Source: Trichaptum fuscoviolaceum
Taxonomy: Eukaryota > Basidiomycota > Agaricomycetes > Hymenochaetales > Trichaptaceae
Reading direction: 5' to 3'
DNA length: 64,000 nucleotides
NCBI GenBank assembly: GCA_910574455.1
Contig: CAJSYZ010000007.1
Location: forward strand, 5,451,974-5,515,973
In this document: one piece after another, positions 9,971 through 22,102 of the stretch
How positions within the stretch are numbered: the first letter of the stretch is position 1
Layout of the letters: every line of letters starts with the position of its first letter
Translations under genes and position numbers: made by a program
Notes under the pieces: generated by a model
The model's database searches: none
Seen by the model: the letters and a program-made list of their open reading frames with translations, nothing else
What the model was told of the DNA's origin: nothing

Positions 9971-12814
9971 TAGGGCCCACCGCACCGTCTCACTCCTGCC
10001 ATTGTGGTACTCCTATGCTCCCAAGACAGTCGGAAATCTATTGAGATACTGAGAGGGGGGCTCCATCATATAATACGATCTGCTGTGTTGGCTTACCCTG
10101 CTTTTCAGTTGACAGCTCATGGAAATGCTGGGCCTCCAGTGTGCGGAATGGCCCGGCATGTCAAGAATTTTCAACTTTGGGACTCTCATGCGCACCAGAA
10201 ACTAGGTATCTGAGGGGTGAGGCGCCCGCAGTCGGAGATGGTGCTTCAGAAGCCACTCGAAGCAGCAGGCTTGTGGTGCCCATGGCTTGCATAGAATCCG
10301 GGAGGGAAGAACAAACTATGACAAGTTTGAACTGATCGTGATAGGTCCTTTGTGCATGTGACACGTAGATATTTTTTGTCTGGTAAGCACTCATCTCGAG
10401 CCGTGCACAATATGAAGAAAATGCATTATGACAGATCCTCCATGAAAACAGCACGGACGCGACGTAAGCTAATCACATAGTACTTGAATCTGCATCTGAT
10501 ACGTACAGACACGAAACTGTCCTGCGTATTATAACTACGTGCTAGCAGCATGGCTTCCAGTGATTGAAGAGTTTCAAAGCAAGGCTGGGCCGGTGGAATC
10601 CAATTTTGCATCGAGTCATGCTCGACTAAATGAAGCGTCCCTGTGACATACTTGTAAGTCCAAGTGCTATATTGAAGATACCCACGTCTAGCTGGAGGCC
10701 GGTCTTCAGTACGCGGGCCCAAAATTGTAAGTTCTTCGCTTTATTCCTCCGATCACCAGACTAATCCTCTCTTTTAAATATACTACATTACGTTGAAGAC
10801 TCTCGATATCTTACACCTTGTTATCAGCAGCTCTCGTGAGTATAGCCACTCTTCTTATTGCGCGCCGATTGGTCGACGGAAACTCATAAATTGGTCTCTT
10901 TAATAAATTATCGGAAGTCCCGCTTTGATCTAGAATTCAGTACTCTGGATTCTGGACTCCGAGCCGGGTGGCGTTGGGGGAGGAACCAATCAGCATCATC
11001 CTTAATGTTGGATGGAAGATCTTCCGAAGCTTTGCCGGAACAACGCTGTTATACAACTGGTTCTCCTGCATCAGTTTTGCCTTCTTTTTCTTGGAAGTGA
11101 AGTCAAGTGACCTTTCTCAAAGCGCCTATTTCTCGTGGATATACTTCAAGATCAAGACTCGATAGGCGCTCTAAAGATTTCTAATGAAAAGGTATAATGA
11201 AGTGGGGGGGGCAAGCATCAAATCGTGACTTGAGGCGAGTCTTCCTCCCAGTGTCCGGTCGTTGGTATCGCCTGCTACCTGATTTCCATTACCCTCCGAT
11301 TAGAAGTTTCAGACCTTTCCACAGTTCTGATGAGAGGCGATTCTCCACCGGAAACTCATTTCTGATACAGGGAAGGTCAGTGGTATTCTCGCATTCTACA
11401 TGAGCACGTTAACGTTCACCGGACTCAGAAGTCTTTCGCAGACCGGAACGAATTTCCCGACAATTCCAAGAGGGCTGAAATTTGAAAGCAAAACCCCGCA
11501 TTCACGGCATTAGCTAAACTCAATATCAAATCACGCATTGGTGAAGTTGATTCCTACTTAGTCCTCAACCTTGTTGTCGATGCCTTTGATATTTTTCTTC
11601 CATTAACTAACGAGATATCCTCGATTGGATAGGTTTCTCATTTCAAATAAAATTGAAGGCTCTTCGTACGACTTTAACTTGAAGTAGGGCCCAGAGCGGA
11701 TATGTGTTCCCACGATATCGCACCCGGACGTTCTTACGGAAAGGATTTATCTTTTCTTTCTTTTCCTCCTCGACAACGGGTATTTGTGATACCGCATTTC
11801 CAGTGACCCTGCTCTCAGGATCCTTGAGCTGGCTGAACTAACTCTCAGGCCTGCAAACCTAAACGCAGTCTCTGGAAATGAGGGACCAGACTTTGCTTTG
11901 CGACGAGCGGAAAACAGGTGTCGAATCTCATGTCTAACGATCTTCGGTTTTCCTGCTGAAGAACCTCTTCACCAAAACCATCCAGATTTCATTCAGTTCG
12001 TCTTGTTCTTTATCCCGGAAAAAAGAAGCATTGCTAACTGTAACAGCTTGTTAACATGCTCTTTAGACGCGGAGGTTGACCCGGCGGCGCTCTGCTCTGA
12101 ACACTTCCGATGACCGGGTCTTCGACCAGCCTTGCGCAGTTCAGACGTACGCACTTGATTAAGCATGTTGCTCCAGCGTTGCAGAAGGAGCCATTACTTC
12201 ACCCACTCTTGCTTTACTTCTGGGGCACCAAACAGTATTCGCCTTGAAGCGCCTGTCTGAATTTACTTGGGAATGATAAGCGCCTTTCAAGTTCTTGGCC
12301 AACCTTCCACATTGCACGTGTCCCTGGGTACGTCCTCGCCGCATTTTCTGCTCATCCTCTTACGATCAAATCGCGCATGCGTCCCTACGTATGAAAAGAT
12401 GCCAGCGTCCTCATTCCGCACGCCAGCAGGCTCTTCACTGCGATGCTTTCTCTCATCGTACGTAGAACATGGACCAGCTTTGACGCTCCTGTCCGTGTAT
12501 GCAACAGAAATATATCCGGAATCTGTGATCTCCGAGAATCTCGTACGCTCACATGTGATAGTCGTTCACTACAGTTTTACAATAAGGTAATTCGAGTTTA
12601 TGCATTTGGAACGCTGGCTGCTGAAATTCAGACTTGCCAGGATATACACGACCACCAAGCTTTGTCGATTTTTTGCTCCTTCACGCCGTCAGTATGTTCA
12701 AGCCTTTCGGCAGGTGCTCGCTGAAGCTGAACCGTCACTTTTTATCAGAATATGCTCGGAATCGCGCAAAGTCATGGTTGAAGCGTTGCGAACAGAATGA
12801 GGTCCCTTGGACCA
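9971..12814. other. Intergenic part of the duplicated block before paralogue B
   Basis: No gene is supported. From about 11200 to 12800 the sequence is recognisably similar to about 17960-19490 before paralogue C, including the 'gatcttcggttttcctgctgaagaacctcttcacc' area. That identifies it as one copy of a segmental duplication. A small inverted repeat AGCGCCTAT...ATAGGCGCT lies at about 11120-11172. Confidence 0.5.
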
Positions 12815-12820
12815 TATAAG
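12815..12820 (+). promoter_or_regulatory. TATA-like box of paralogue B
   Basis: TATAAG lies 41 bp before the ATG at 12856, the same spacing as in A and C. The 40 bp between box and start are almost identical to those of C. Confidence 0.55.
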
Positions 12821-12855
12821 AATCAGTGACCGTTGAACGACTTCAATCCATCGAT

Positions 12856-15023
12856 ATGTTTCTCCTCCTCTCCTTTCTGCTTTATGGGAGAGCCGGAACG
12901 TGCGCCTTGCCCATTCTCTTGTCTCGGTTTTCAGAGGCATCGTTCAACGACCCTGACTCCGATGTTACGACAACTGCATCGATCGGCGCGTGCGCCGGTA
13001 GATCGCTTTGGGACATTCTGTGGAGCTGCTTAGCTACCACGTTCGCATGCACCTGGGTTTCGGTGCATCCTAACATTCCCTTTCTCCGAGAAGGAAGGGC
13101 ATCTACTAGGCGCTGGCGCTTATACCTCATGCTTCTCTGTCTCATTGCACCGGAGATTATGATACTATGGGCTTTCAAACAGCTGCAGGGTGCATTGGTG
13201 ATTATGGAGACGGTGAACGAGAGCTACAGGTCTGAAGGTGAGCCAACACTGCCTTCAAAACGCTTCCGAAGGCTGACATTTTCTCTTAGTCGTCAACGAA
13301 AAGAAAGAAGGGACTGAGGTTCAAACAAGTAGGTTAGCCTTTTTTGAAATCAACACCCTGAAAATTCACGCACAATTTCAGTCGACAAGGGCACAGATGC
13401 TTCCAGAAATACCGAAAACTTGACAGGTGAAAACTCAGGTTCGAATTTATACTGTCTTAAAATGGACCGAACTAACTAGTGCTTTCTATAGAGAATCCAC
13501 TGAAATGGACCCTTACACATGCGCACTACCTACAAATGGGTGGATACCGACTGCAGTGTCGTCTTGACGAGAGGGATAGAATTCCTTCCAAATTCGGACG
13601 GCAGGAAAAGGTCGTAATCGCAGGAAGAGAGCGATTTGTTTGGGAACTCCCATTGTCGTTCGAGATGATGAAGAATGTTTTCAACAATCAGCTACTAGTC
13701 GACCTACCGTTCATTTCTAGGGACGAGATCCTCGACAAAAACGGGAGAGATGGATTGTCCAAGGCGATTGCTATGCTCCAGCTCACTTGGTTTGTCGTAC
13801 AAATTGTTGCGCGCGTGCGGCAGAGTCTTGCTGTCACAGAGCTCGAATTGACGACGGCCGCTCTGGCTAGCCTCAATATCGTCATGTATGTGTCATGGTG
13901 GAGCAAGCCCACCGACATCCTCTGCCCGACAGTCATATCGACTAAGCGCTTGCTGGAGCAAACACAGACATGGCGCGAGGCTTCTCTCCCTTCCTCTCCA
14001 CTGGTTGATACCAACGGCGTCAACAACCTCAGTCCCTCCTCTGGGGTGGCACAGAGCACGACTCCGCATGGAATTACTAGCTCTACCTCACAAGGTGCCG
14101 AAGACTCCAGTAATGCGAGAAAGCGTTACTTCATAACAGAAGTTGGAGACACGAAGAAGGTCAATCTTGCGGCACACTATTGCACCGAGCTAAAGAACGC
14201 CTTTCAAGAATCATTGACAACGATAACCAGCTTTCCTAGAAAGTTTGTTACTGGGCTCGTCGACTTCGTTTCGGAAGTCGTTAAACAAACTCGCGGAATA
14301 TGGTCCAATACTCTTGTTGCCAACAAATATCCTGATAACCATCCACCCTCCGACGAGAATCCACCCTCTGGTTATAATCCGACTTCAAATGACAAAGCAC
14401 CCCCGAGCTTCCTCAATAAAGTCATGGAGACGATAATCCTGCCTTGGAGAACCATCACGCACTTATTCTTGGCTTTGATCTACTACCCGATACTGGCAAT
14501 ATTGGATAGCGGGAAAAACCTAACTTCGCCAGGTGTCGATCTCGACGATAGTGAGGTGGATAAGATGGCGAATTTCAAGCTTATATTCAACGAGATAAAA
14601 CTACGTTCAGTAATGGACATGGTTTTCTTCTGTGAAAATGTGGCAAGCGCACCATTCCTCTGCCTCTCTGCGTTTTCAGGAGCCATTTTCGGGGCAATTC
14701 ATTGTTTAGCGTGGAATTTCAAGTTTCCTTCTCTCGTCGAGCAGGTTTTGTGGCGCACGTGCTCATCCATCATCGCCGGCCTCTGCGGTTGCATCATGGC
14801 CATCTCCCTCGTTTACATCATTATAAAGATTATCCGCCAACGGTCCTCGATAATGCCCCAGATTTTCGGTCAGAAGTTCACGGAGATAGTCTTCAGCGCA
14901 TTTGCCATTTGTTTCGTCTTAACTCGTTTCACCCTTCTTTCGCTCTCGGTGATAGGACTTCGGGATCTCCCCGCTTCCACATTCGAGACTGTCCAATGGT
15001 CGGGATTCATCCCTCATGTCTAG
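12856..15023 (+). CDS. Paralogue B, intact multi-pass membrane protein of unknown function
   Basis: Four exons join in frame: 12856-13237, 13290-13328, 13382-13438 (a donor at 13427 also keeps frame) and 13492-15023, giving about 669 residues. A hydrophobic N-terminus (MFLLLSFLLYGRAG) looks like a signal peptide. Then come RSLWDILWSCLATTFACTW, SVHPNIP, LIAPEIMILWAFKQ, WTLTHAHYLQMGGYRLQC, DLPFISRDEILDKNGRDGLSK and ITELELTTAALASLN-type segments (here VTELELTTAALASLNIV), SWWSKPTDILCPT. After a variable hydrophilic centre, the C-terminus has further membrane segments (THLFLALIYYPILAIL, FSGAIFGAIHCLAWNF). It belongs to a large family of basidiomycete hypothetical proteins; no activity is known to me. 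The start is fixed by the TATA spacing and by agreement with C. Confidence 0.85.
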
Positions 15024-15194
15024 ACGTTATATGTATTGTTTGAGACCTGAAGTATTTTATTTTATTTGCTTCCCATGTATTTTATTGCACGAGCTATACT
15101 TTTTAGTCTAATTTCAATACCATTTGTTGCGCTGGAAATTCAACAGACAGAGTTACGGTTCAGGCTCATTAACTCTCAAATCGATTATGTTTAC

Positions 15195-15405
15195 TCAAGG
15201 CGACCGAACACCACAATTAAGACTTTCCGATTACCATGGTACAGAGTGTAATACAAATGTCACTATAAAGGATACGAAGATATGTGAGACTCGGATTTCT
15301 TTCCAAGTACTTCTGAGGACGGATAATCAACATCTAGTTTAACAAGAGCTGGTACATTTGAGAAGATAGTAACATTGGTGCACGTTATAGACGCCTATAT
15401 AGTGA
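15195..15405 (-). pseudogene. Scrap of a DUF6533 gene downstream of B
   Basis: This stretch aligns with about 23275-23485, the middle exons of the intact DUF6533 gene (shared pieces include atcaagactttc/attaagactttc, tggtacag, agatatgtgagac, gacgcct). No frame is left. It shows that the B block once carried the same downstream neighbour as the C block. Confidence 0.6.
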
Positions 15406-15430
15406 TATAGCAGGAATCACAACAAACATA

Positions 15431-15629
15431 GGAGGCTGTCTCAAAGTGTGACATAGTCCAAAAGCGTTGTACCTTCTTTCAAAGGTTGTCAAGCATTGGG
15501 ACAGAACGCTTGAGACAGCCTTCCTCAGCCAATCACCGTCCAGAAACGTAAGAATTATCTGAAAGAAAGACAAACCTTTGAAAAAGTGACAATACTTCAC
15601 AGCCTCTGTCTTGATTTCAGACAGCCTCT
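15431..15629. mobile_element. Probable mariner-type MITE
   Basis: This is a 199-bp sequence bounded by GAGGCTGTCT...AGACAGCCTC inverted repeats and flanked on both sides by TA (15429-15430 and 15630-15631). A second inverted match, AGGCTGTCTCAA against TTGAGACAGCCT, ends internally near 15523. TA target duplication and short TIRs fit Tc1/mariner MITEs. There is no coding capacity. Confidence 0.5.
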
Positions 15630-15631
15630 TA

Positions 15632-16202
15632 TATTTCCCGTGAATCTTCGCTCAATCAATGCAGAATATATATAGAGACAAACACGAATAGGAATATGAA
15701 ATAGGAAAGGAAAGGACAATGACGAGCATACGCTGATGAAAACAATCTCAGAGACCAACCGACACCCATCTTCGTAGCCTTACATCTTTCCTTCTGCTGA
15801 GGCGGTGTAGGAGCAGCTGTGTCCGGAGAATTAGCGCGCTAGAAAACCCCGGACAACTGCTTCAAAGCTGTTATCTGTTACGCAAGACACAGAACGACCT
15901 GCTGACACCACCCATGAGGATTTCGACACAATCAACTCGCATGAGCGGATCCGACTTCATCAGCTTCGCCAAAGCAGAGTGAAGTTACAGTACGTGTTGT
16001 TGAAGATAAGCTGCGTAGTCTGATGGAGCGACTGCACGGGTCGATCCTTGCCCGTCCCTGACGGAGCATGCGAATCTGGGCAGAATGAGACTGAATTGTT
16101 GGATGAAGCACAAGTCTCATAGTGTGTCAGAGACATCCCTCGTTCGGCAGGGTTGATATCTGGAGCACGGCGTCAGTACATGAGAAGACAAGGGATAAAT
16201 CT
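15632..16202. other. Intergenic, nothing recognised
   Basis: Only short frames on both strands are seen, with no similarity I can name. Confidence 0.4.
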
Positions 16203-16600
16203 TCACTCACGATCATCCAGACGATCAAGTTCGTCCAAGGTGAGGTTTGAGTTCCCACTTAGAAGATCTACACCTCCCAAGTCTGCAAGAATGAAGTAGT
16301 TAATGACAGCACAATAATGAACCAAGCTTGTGCTCACCCGGAGTATACGAAGGTTCATTGTTTTGCTAAATGAGCAGCCGTCAGGCCCATTGGGAAAAGC
16401 CCGCCTCCGCCTGTCGCAAGAAAGACACTGCATAAACAGAACTAGTCGTTTTACGAGCATTTATAGTCGACTTCTGAGTGTGAATAATTAGATATAACAT
16501 GTGAATGGATGGTTTGACACACTCACTGAAAAAAACCCGCAGGCGTCCCGGTGTACCACGACAGCTTTGTGCCCACAGCTCGTGCACTGCCTTCTATCCT
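16203..16600 (-). pseudogene. Family D remnant, copy 2
   Basis: Minus-strand pieces read CHELWAQSCRGTPAGF then a GTGAGT donor; RRRAFPNGPDGC...FSKTMNLRI then GTGAGC; and LGGVDLLSGNSNLTLDELDRLDD. Their order and introns match copies 1 and 3. No continuous reading frame is present. Confidence 0.5.
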
Positions 16601-16954
16601 CCAGCTGCTATTGACGAGTTTCACGCGCGGTACTGACCCTCCGTGAAAAGAGTGGGTGTAGCATGGCAGGAAGTCACAAAGGTTGTTCAGACGTTGTTCT
16701 GCTATTCCCAGTGAACGTCAGCTTGTCATCCTTGGAACACTTCGGGCGAGCGAGTGGTTAGGTGGACAAGGACAACATTCCAAAGCGATTTGCCACCCAG
16801 GCTGAGCACAGGGCGCCTTCATGAATGGCGGCGGGATGTGTTATGAGCTCGTCGCCGCGTCGTGGAGAGAGGCACTGCAACTTCAACTTGAACTTTAAAT
16901 TGTGCACGTGACTGCTTCAAGAAGTTCCAGTTGAAGTGGGAACACGCGAACGTC

Positions 16955-17463
16955 CAGTCTCCTACCCAAACCCTCCCACGGTTCGGATTGGCTAAAGCCT
17001 CAGGGTCTCTGCAAAGTTTGCAGACCCTTAATCCTCCCGTTAGGGAGGGTCTGGCGACACCTTTGCTAGCCGAAGCCCGAGCATCGTAAGGGTCCTCTCC
17101 CGCCCATCGCTTACCGCGGGCAAATTATGCCTGTGAAGTAATATCAGTTGGCAGTAACAAACATGCATTTTCATAGCTCTGGCACATAATTTATGCATGT
17201 TAGAGTAGAAGAAAGCTGAGCTAAGTCTAAATAGTCCATAAAGTAATTTGTGTGAAGTGGTCAAAGGAGTTTGAAGGAGTATCAATCCTCCAACAGTTCC
17301 CACGATCAACGATGGTCGGGAGTGGACCCTTACAGCGAGCGGGTCTCGGCTAAAAAGGTGTCATCAGACCCTCCCTAACGGGAGGATTAAGGGTCCACCA
17401 GACTTTTCACGGACCCTGAGGCTGTAGCCAATCCGCCCGTGGGAGGGTCTGAGTAGGAGACTG
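16955..17463. mobile_element. MULE-type MITE with 9-bp target duplication
   Basis: This 509-bp element begins CAGTCTCCTAC and ends GTAGGAGACTG. Long terminal inverted repeats of roughly 110-130 bp can be followed inward, including CCTCCCGTTAGGGAGGGTCT at both ends (17033-17052 and its inverse about 17368). The 9-bp GCGAACGTC is present directly before (16946-16954) and after (17464-17472). Long TIRs with 9-bp duplications are typical of Mutator-like elements. The interior (about 17080-17310) has no gene. Confidence 0.85.
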
Positions 17464-17472
17464 GCGAACGTC

Positions 17473-19490
17473 ACGCGTCAAGTCGCGTCGCCTCTTCTTC
17501 ATGCCACCAACTCATTTACCAACGCACAACTAACAGAACTCCTAAACTCGAAAGCCAGCCACGAACTTCTCGAGATATTGGGAGACTACTCTTGGAAATA
17601 CTCCATAGCGCAGAATTCATGTCAATGAGTGCGGGATTTTTCATGCGTACGAGAATCTTTCTCGCAGAGAACGATATGTGGGGAGACCTCATAGCCGATC
17701 AACAATGAAAGCAGTATGCACGCGAAGTATGTCACTCTTTCGATATTTGAAATTGAATCCGCATCTGATAGACATCGTCATTCTCTTATGTATAATCACT
17801 GCATGATCGTAGCGTGGCTTCCGGTAATTAAAGGTATGCAAAGCAAGGATCTCGACCACGATGGACTGAATAAAACACTTATAGGTATAGTCTCTAAATG
17901 AATCTCAGCCGATTGGTTCATGTCGGTGGAGACTCCTTAATTATGCAGGCACTGGCATCAGATCGTGAATTGAAGCGAATCTTCCTTCCAGTTTCCGGTC
18001 GCTAATAACGCCTGCCCCCCGATTCCCGTAACCCTCCCATGGGAGGTTTCAGATCTTTCTGCAGTTCCTGAGGAGAGGCGATTTTCCACCGAAACTTCAT
18101 TTCTGATTCAAGGAATAACAGCGGGGCTTTCCCATCTTATAGAAGAACTCTCACATTCACCGAACTCAGACGATACTTGGAGATCGGGGGGTAAGGGGGA
18201 CCTAAACTTCACTAAATTTTTGACAATGCTGAAAGCAATACCCCGCATTGGCGGCATGAGCTAAACTCAAGATCGTATCGCGCATTGGTGAAGTTAACTC
18301 CCACTTAATCCTCAACCTTGTTGCCGATACCTCTGGTATTTCTCTCCTATCTGATAACAGGATCTCCTCGATGGGATTGGACTTTCACTTTAAATAAAAA
18401 CTTGAAGTAGGCCCAGAGCGAATACTATGTGTTCCCACGGAGTCGTTCTCGCCGAAATGTCCTACAATTTCCCTCCATTCCGCCTTGATGACGCAGACTT
18501 GCAGTACCGCAACTCCATTACCACCTGTCTCTTAAACCTGCAAACCTAAACGCAGTATCTGGAAATGAGGGACCAGAACTAGCATTGCGACGAGCGGTAA
18601 ACACGCGTCAAATCTCATGTCTAACGATCTTTGGTTTTCCTGCTGAAGAACCTCTTCACCAAGGCCATCCAGCTTTCATTCAGTTCGTCTTGTTCTTTAT
18701 CCCGAAAATAAGAAGCATTGCTAACTGGAACTGCATGTAAACATGATTTTAGGCGCCGGCGGCGCTCTGCTCTAAACACTCCCGATGTCCGAGTCTTCGA
18801 CATAGCCTTGCGCAGCTCAGACGTACGCACTGAACATGGTGCTCCTGCGTGGCAGAAGGAGCCATCACTTCTCCGACTCTTGCTTTACTTCTGGGGCACA
18901 AACAGTATTCGCCATGAAGCGCCTGTCCGAATTTACTTGGGCATGATAAGCGCCTTTCTTGGTCAACCGTCCCTATTACACGTGTCCCGGTGTACGTCTT
19001 CGCCGCCTTTCCTGCCCATATTGTAATTAAATCCCGCATGTGTTCCTACGTATGAAACGAGACTCGCGTCCTCACCGCTCACCAGCAGGCACTCCACTAC
19101 GATGCTTGACCTTTGTCTCGTTGCTTGGATACTTTCTCTCTCTTGCGTAGAACATGATTCAGCTGCGACGCTCCGGTCTGTGTCTGTAACAGGACTGCAG
19201 CCGGAATTTGTGACCTCCGGAAATCTTGTACGCTCACATGTGATAGTCGTTCACTACAGTTCTACATTAAGGTAATTCGAATTTATGCATTTGGTGCGCC
19301 AGCTGCTGATTTGCCAGGATAAGCACGACGACCAAGCTATGTCGACTCATTTGCTCCTTCACGCCGTTAGTATGCTCAAGCCTTTCAACAGGTGCTCACT
19401 GAAACTGAACTGTCTCCTCTTCACAGAATATGTATGGAATCGTAAAGTCGAGCTTAAAGCGTTGTGATCAGAACGAGGTCCCTTGGACCA
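17473..19490. other. Intergenic part of the duplicated block before paralogue C
   Basis: No gene is supported. The sequence is the counterpart of about 11200-12810, diverged by small indels. Confidence 0.5.
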
Positions 19491-19496
19491 TATAAA
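19491..19496 (+). promoter_or_regulatory. TATA-like box of paralogue C
   Basis: TATAAA lies 41 bp before the ATG at 19532, as in A and B. Confidence 0.6.
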
Positions 19497-19531
19497 AACC
19501 AGTGACCGTTGAACGACTTCAATTCGTCGTG

Positions 19532-21740
19532 ATGTTTTTCCTCCTTTCCTTTCTACTCTCTAGCAGGGCCGGCTCCTGCGCCTTACCCATCCTCCCGCCT
19601 AGCTTTCCAGAGACATCCAACCAGGACCTCATTTTCGATGTTACGACGACTGCATCGACCGGCGCGTGCGCCGGAAGATCGCTCTGGGATATTCTGTGGA
19701 GCTGCTTGGCAACTACATTTGCGTGCACTTGGGTCTCAGTCCATCCAAATATTCCCTACCTTCGGGAAGACAAGATATCTACAACGCGCTGGTGCGTGTT
19801 CCTCATGCTTCTCTCTCTCATCGCCCCGGAGATCATGATACTGTGGGCATTCAAACAATTGCAAGGCGCATTAGTGATTATGAAGACGGTGAATGAGTTC
19901 AGGACAACAAAAAGTAAGTTCACTTTCACCCTCACCATAATAAGAGCCCTGCTCATATCCCTGTATTTGTTGCAGGGAAGAAGGAGGAGAACGATGCGAG
20001 ACATACGCTGGTAGAAGAGAAAGAGATCGAAAGGAGGAATAAATTGTCAGGTTCGTGGATAAATATCTAAAACTATCGTAAATAGCTAATCAATTAACAG
20101 AAGAAAGGGAATGGACACTAACCCATGCTCAATACCTTCAAATGGGCGGTTACCGGCTCCAATGCTGTTATCCGGAGAGGGAGAAATTTCGGTTACCATT
20201 CGGCCGGGAAAAGAGCAAAGGGAATCACGAGGTCTGGGAACTACCATTGTCGTTGGAGACGATGAAGACAGTCTACAATCTCGGCATGATTGATTTGCCT
20301 TTCATCTCGAAAGAGGAAATAATGGACAAGAACGGGAGAGATGCTTTGTCTAAAACCATCGCAATGGCTCAGCTCGCCTGGTTCGTTCTTCAGATAGCGG
20401 CACGCGCACACCAAAATCTAGCCATCACAGAACTTGAGCTAACGACAGCAGCCTTAGCAAGTCTTAACATCGCCATGTACATCTCGTGGTGGAGTAAACC
20501 GACGGACATTCTCTGTCCAACGATCGTTGAGACAAGGCAATTGCAGGAACACATCCGCATGGAGAGGAATACTTTCCTTACATTACGTGTATCGGCACCC
20601 AATAACACCGCGCCATCCTCATTTTCACGCGACCACTCTGCAACTCCGGCCGACACTACCAAGCTGATCTCCCCTACCGTCCGGATGACGCCCGGGACGA
20701 ACGTGGAGGTCAATCTTGTTACCTACTACTGTAAAAAGTTGATTGATGCTCTAAGGAAGACGGCTACCTTCCCCATACAATTCATTAAGAAGCTAGTCCA
20801 GGCCATCCCAGGACTTCGGAGTCAGATAGCACGAATTCGCGGCATTTTCTCTGGCATGGTGCGACGCCTTCGAAAGGGATCGGGCTCGACACCTTGCGAG
20901 AAAATGAAGCATGTCGTCACTGCTTTCGCAATGACTATATTCGTCATATGGCATACCATCGCTCATCTGTTTCTGGCATTCATTTACTACCCTACGCTGG
21001 CCATTTTGTGGGGCGGGGCGCGACTGCCGTCTGGAGATGGGTCCGGCAAACACGAAGAGACTACCGCACCCGGTCGCGAAAGTGCCACCGACCCTCATAA
21101 AGCTCAGGGCAGTACGGCTTCTACAGACAAGCCCGTTACACCGAAGGAGGTGGACGAAATGAAGACATTCGATCTCGTATTCAACAAAGACGCCTTACGA
21201 CTGGTAATGGATATAGGCTTCTTCTGTGAAGATGTTATAAGCGCTCCATTTCTGTGCCTCTCGGCCTTCTCAGGGGCAGTTTTCGGGGCAATCCATTGTT
21301 TAGCGTGGAACTTCGAGCTTCCATCGTACATCGAACAGGCACTGTGGCGCACATGCTCGAGCGTCATCGCCGGCCTCTGCATCTGCATCATGACAGTATC
21401 CTTTGGATATATGTGCATGCAGATCCATCGACTGCCTGTGCAACCTAGTGAAGATATCCCGGACGGGCGTCCTCAAGATGCAACCCGTCCCGGAACTGAT
21501 CGCTGTGATCCGTCTCAGCTAGGCTCTCGACGCTCCTCAATGACAGAAAAGACCGTCGTACCACGGCACAAGACTATCACAGGGAGTATCAATAGGACTG
21601 AGGTTGCATGCAGCGCATTAGCCGTTTGTTTCGTTTCAACTCGTCTTACCCTTCTCACCCTTTCCATCATTGGACTTCGCGCTCTCCCTGTTTCTGCGTT
21701 CGATACTGTTCAATGGTCTAGATTTATCCCACACATTTAA
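19532..21740 (+). CDS. Paralogue C, intact multi-pass membrane protein of unknown function
   Basis: Three exons (19532-19913, 19976-20050, 20101-21740) join in frame to about 698 residues. The N-terminus MFFLLSFLLSSRAG is signal-like. Family landmarks are RSLWDILWSCLATTFACTW, SVHPNIP, LIAPEIMILWAFKQ, WTLTHAQYLQMGGYRLQC, IDLPFISKEEIMDKNGRDAL, ITELELTTAALASLNIAMYI and SWWSKPTDILCPT. Likely membrane spans lie near the APEIM block, AQLAWFVLQIAARA, ASLNIAMYISWW, VIWHTIAHLFLAFIYYPTLA, FSGAVFGAIHCLAW, CSSVIAGLCICIM and CSALAVCFVSTRLTLLTLS. The second exon (KKEENDARHTL...) is longer than in B and is charged. The centre (about residues 300-480) is variable and hydrophilic. An upstream GTG in frame is not used here; the ATG matches A and B in position. 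Confidence 0.85.
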
Positions 21741-22102
21741 TTATACACGTACATCTAAATTATTCAAGCCCCATCTATTAGTATTATTTCTGCCATTTCT
21801 TGTTATGTCATGGAGATTTAGTATCACTAATTGGACAACATCAATGGCGGTCTGCTAATGGTAAATATGACCATCGAATGAACGAGTCAAATGTATTATC
21901 ATGTAATTCTTTTTGCGAGAAAGCAAACGAAGACGTATTTAGATGATACTCTGAGTGTGTCCTGACTAGTTGGACTGGACTTATTCCTATCTTAATTTAG
22001 TTTAATCTATTCGCAGCCTACATAGTCCTTCATTAAGTACATTTCCGAGCAGTTTTGACGTTACATAGCGTCCGTATTTATTACCGTCCGATCATTGAGT
22101 TT
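21741..22102. other. Intergenic spacer between convergent genes
   Basis: This is the shared 3' region of paralogue C (+) and the DUF6533 gene (-). AT-rich sequence suits two 3' UTRs. Nothing else is seen. Confidence 0.5.
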
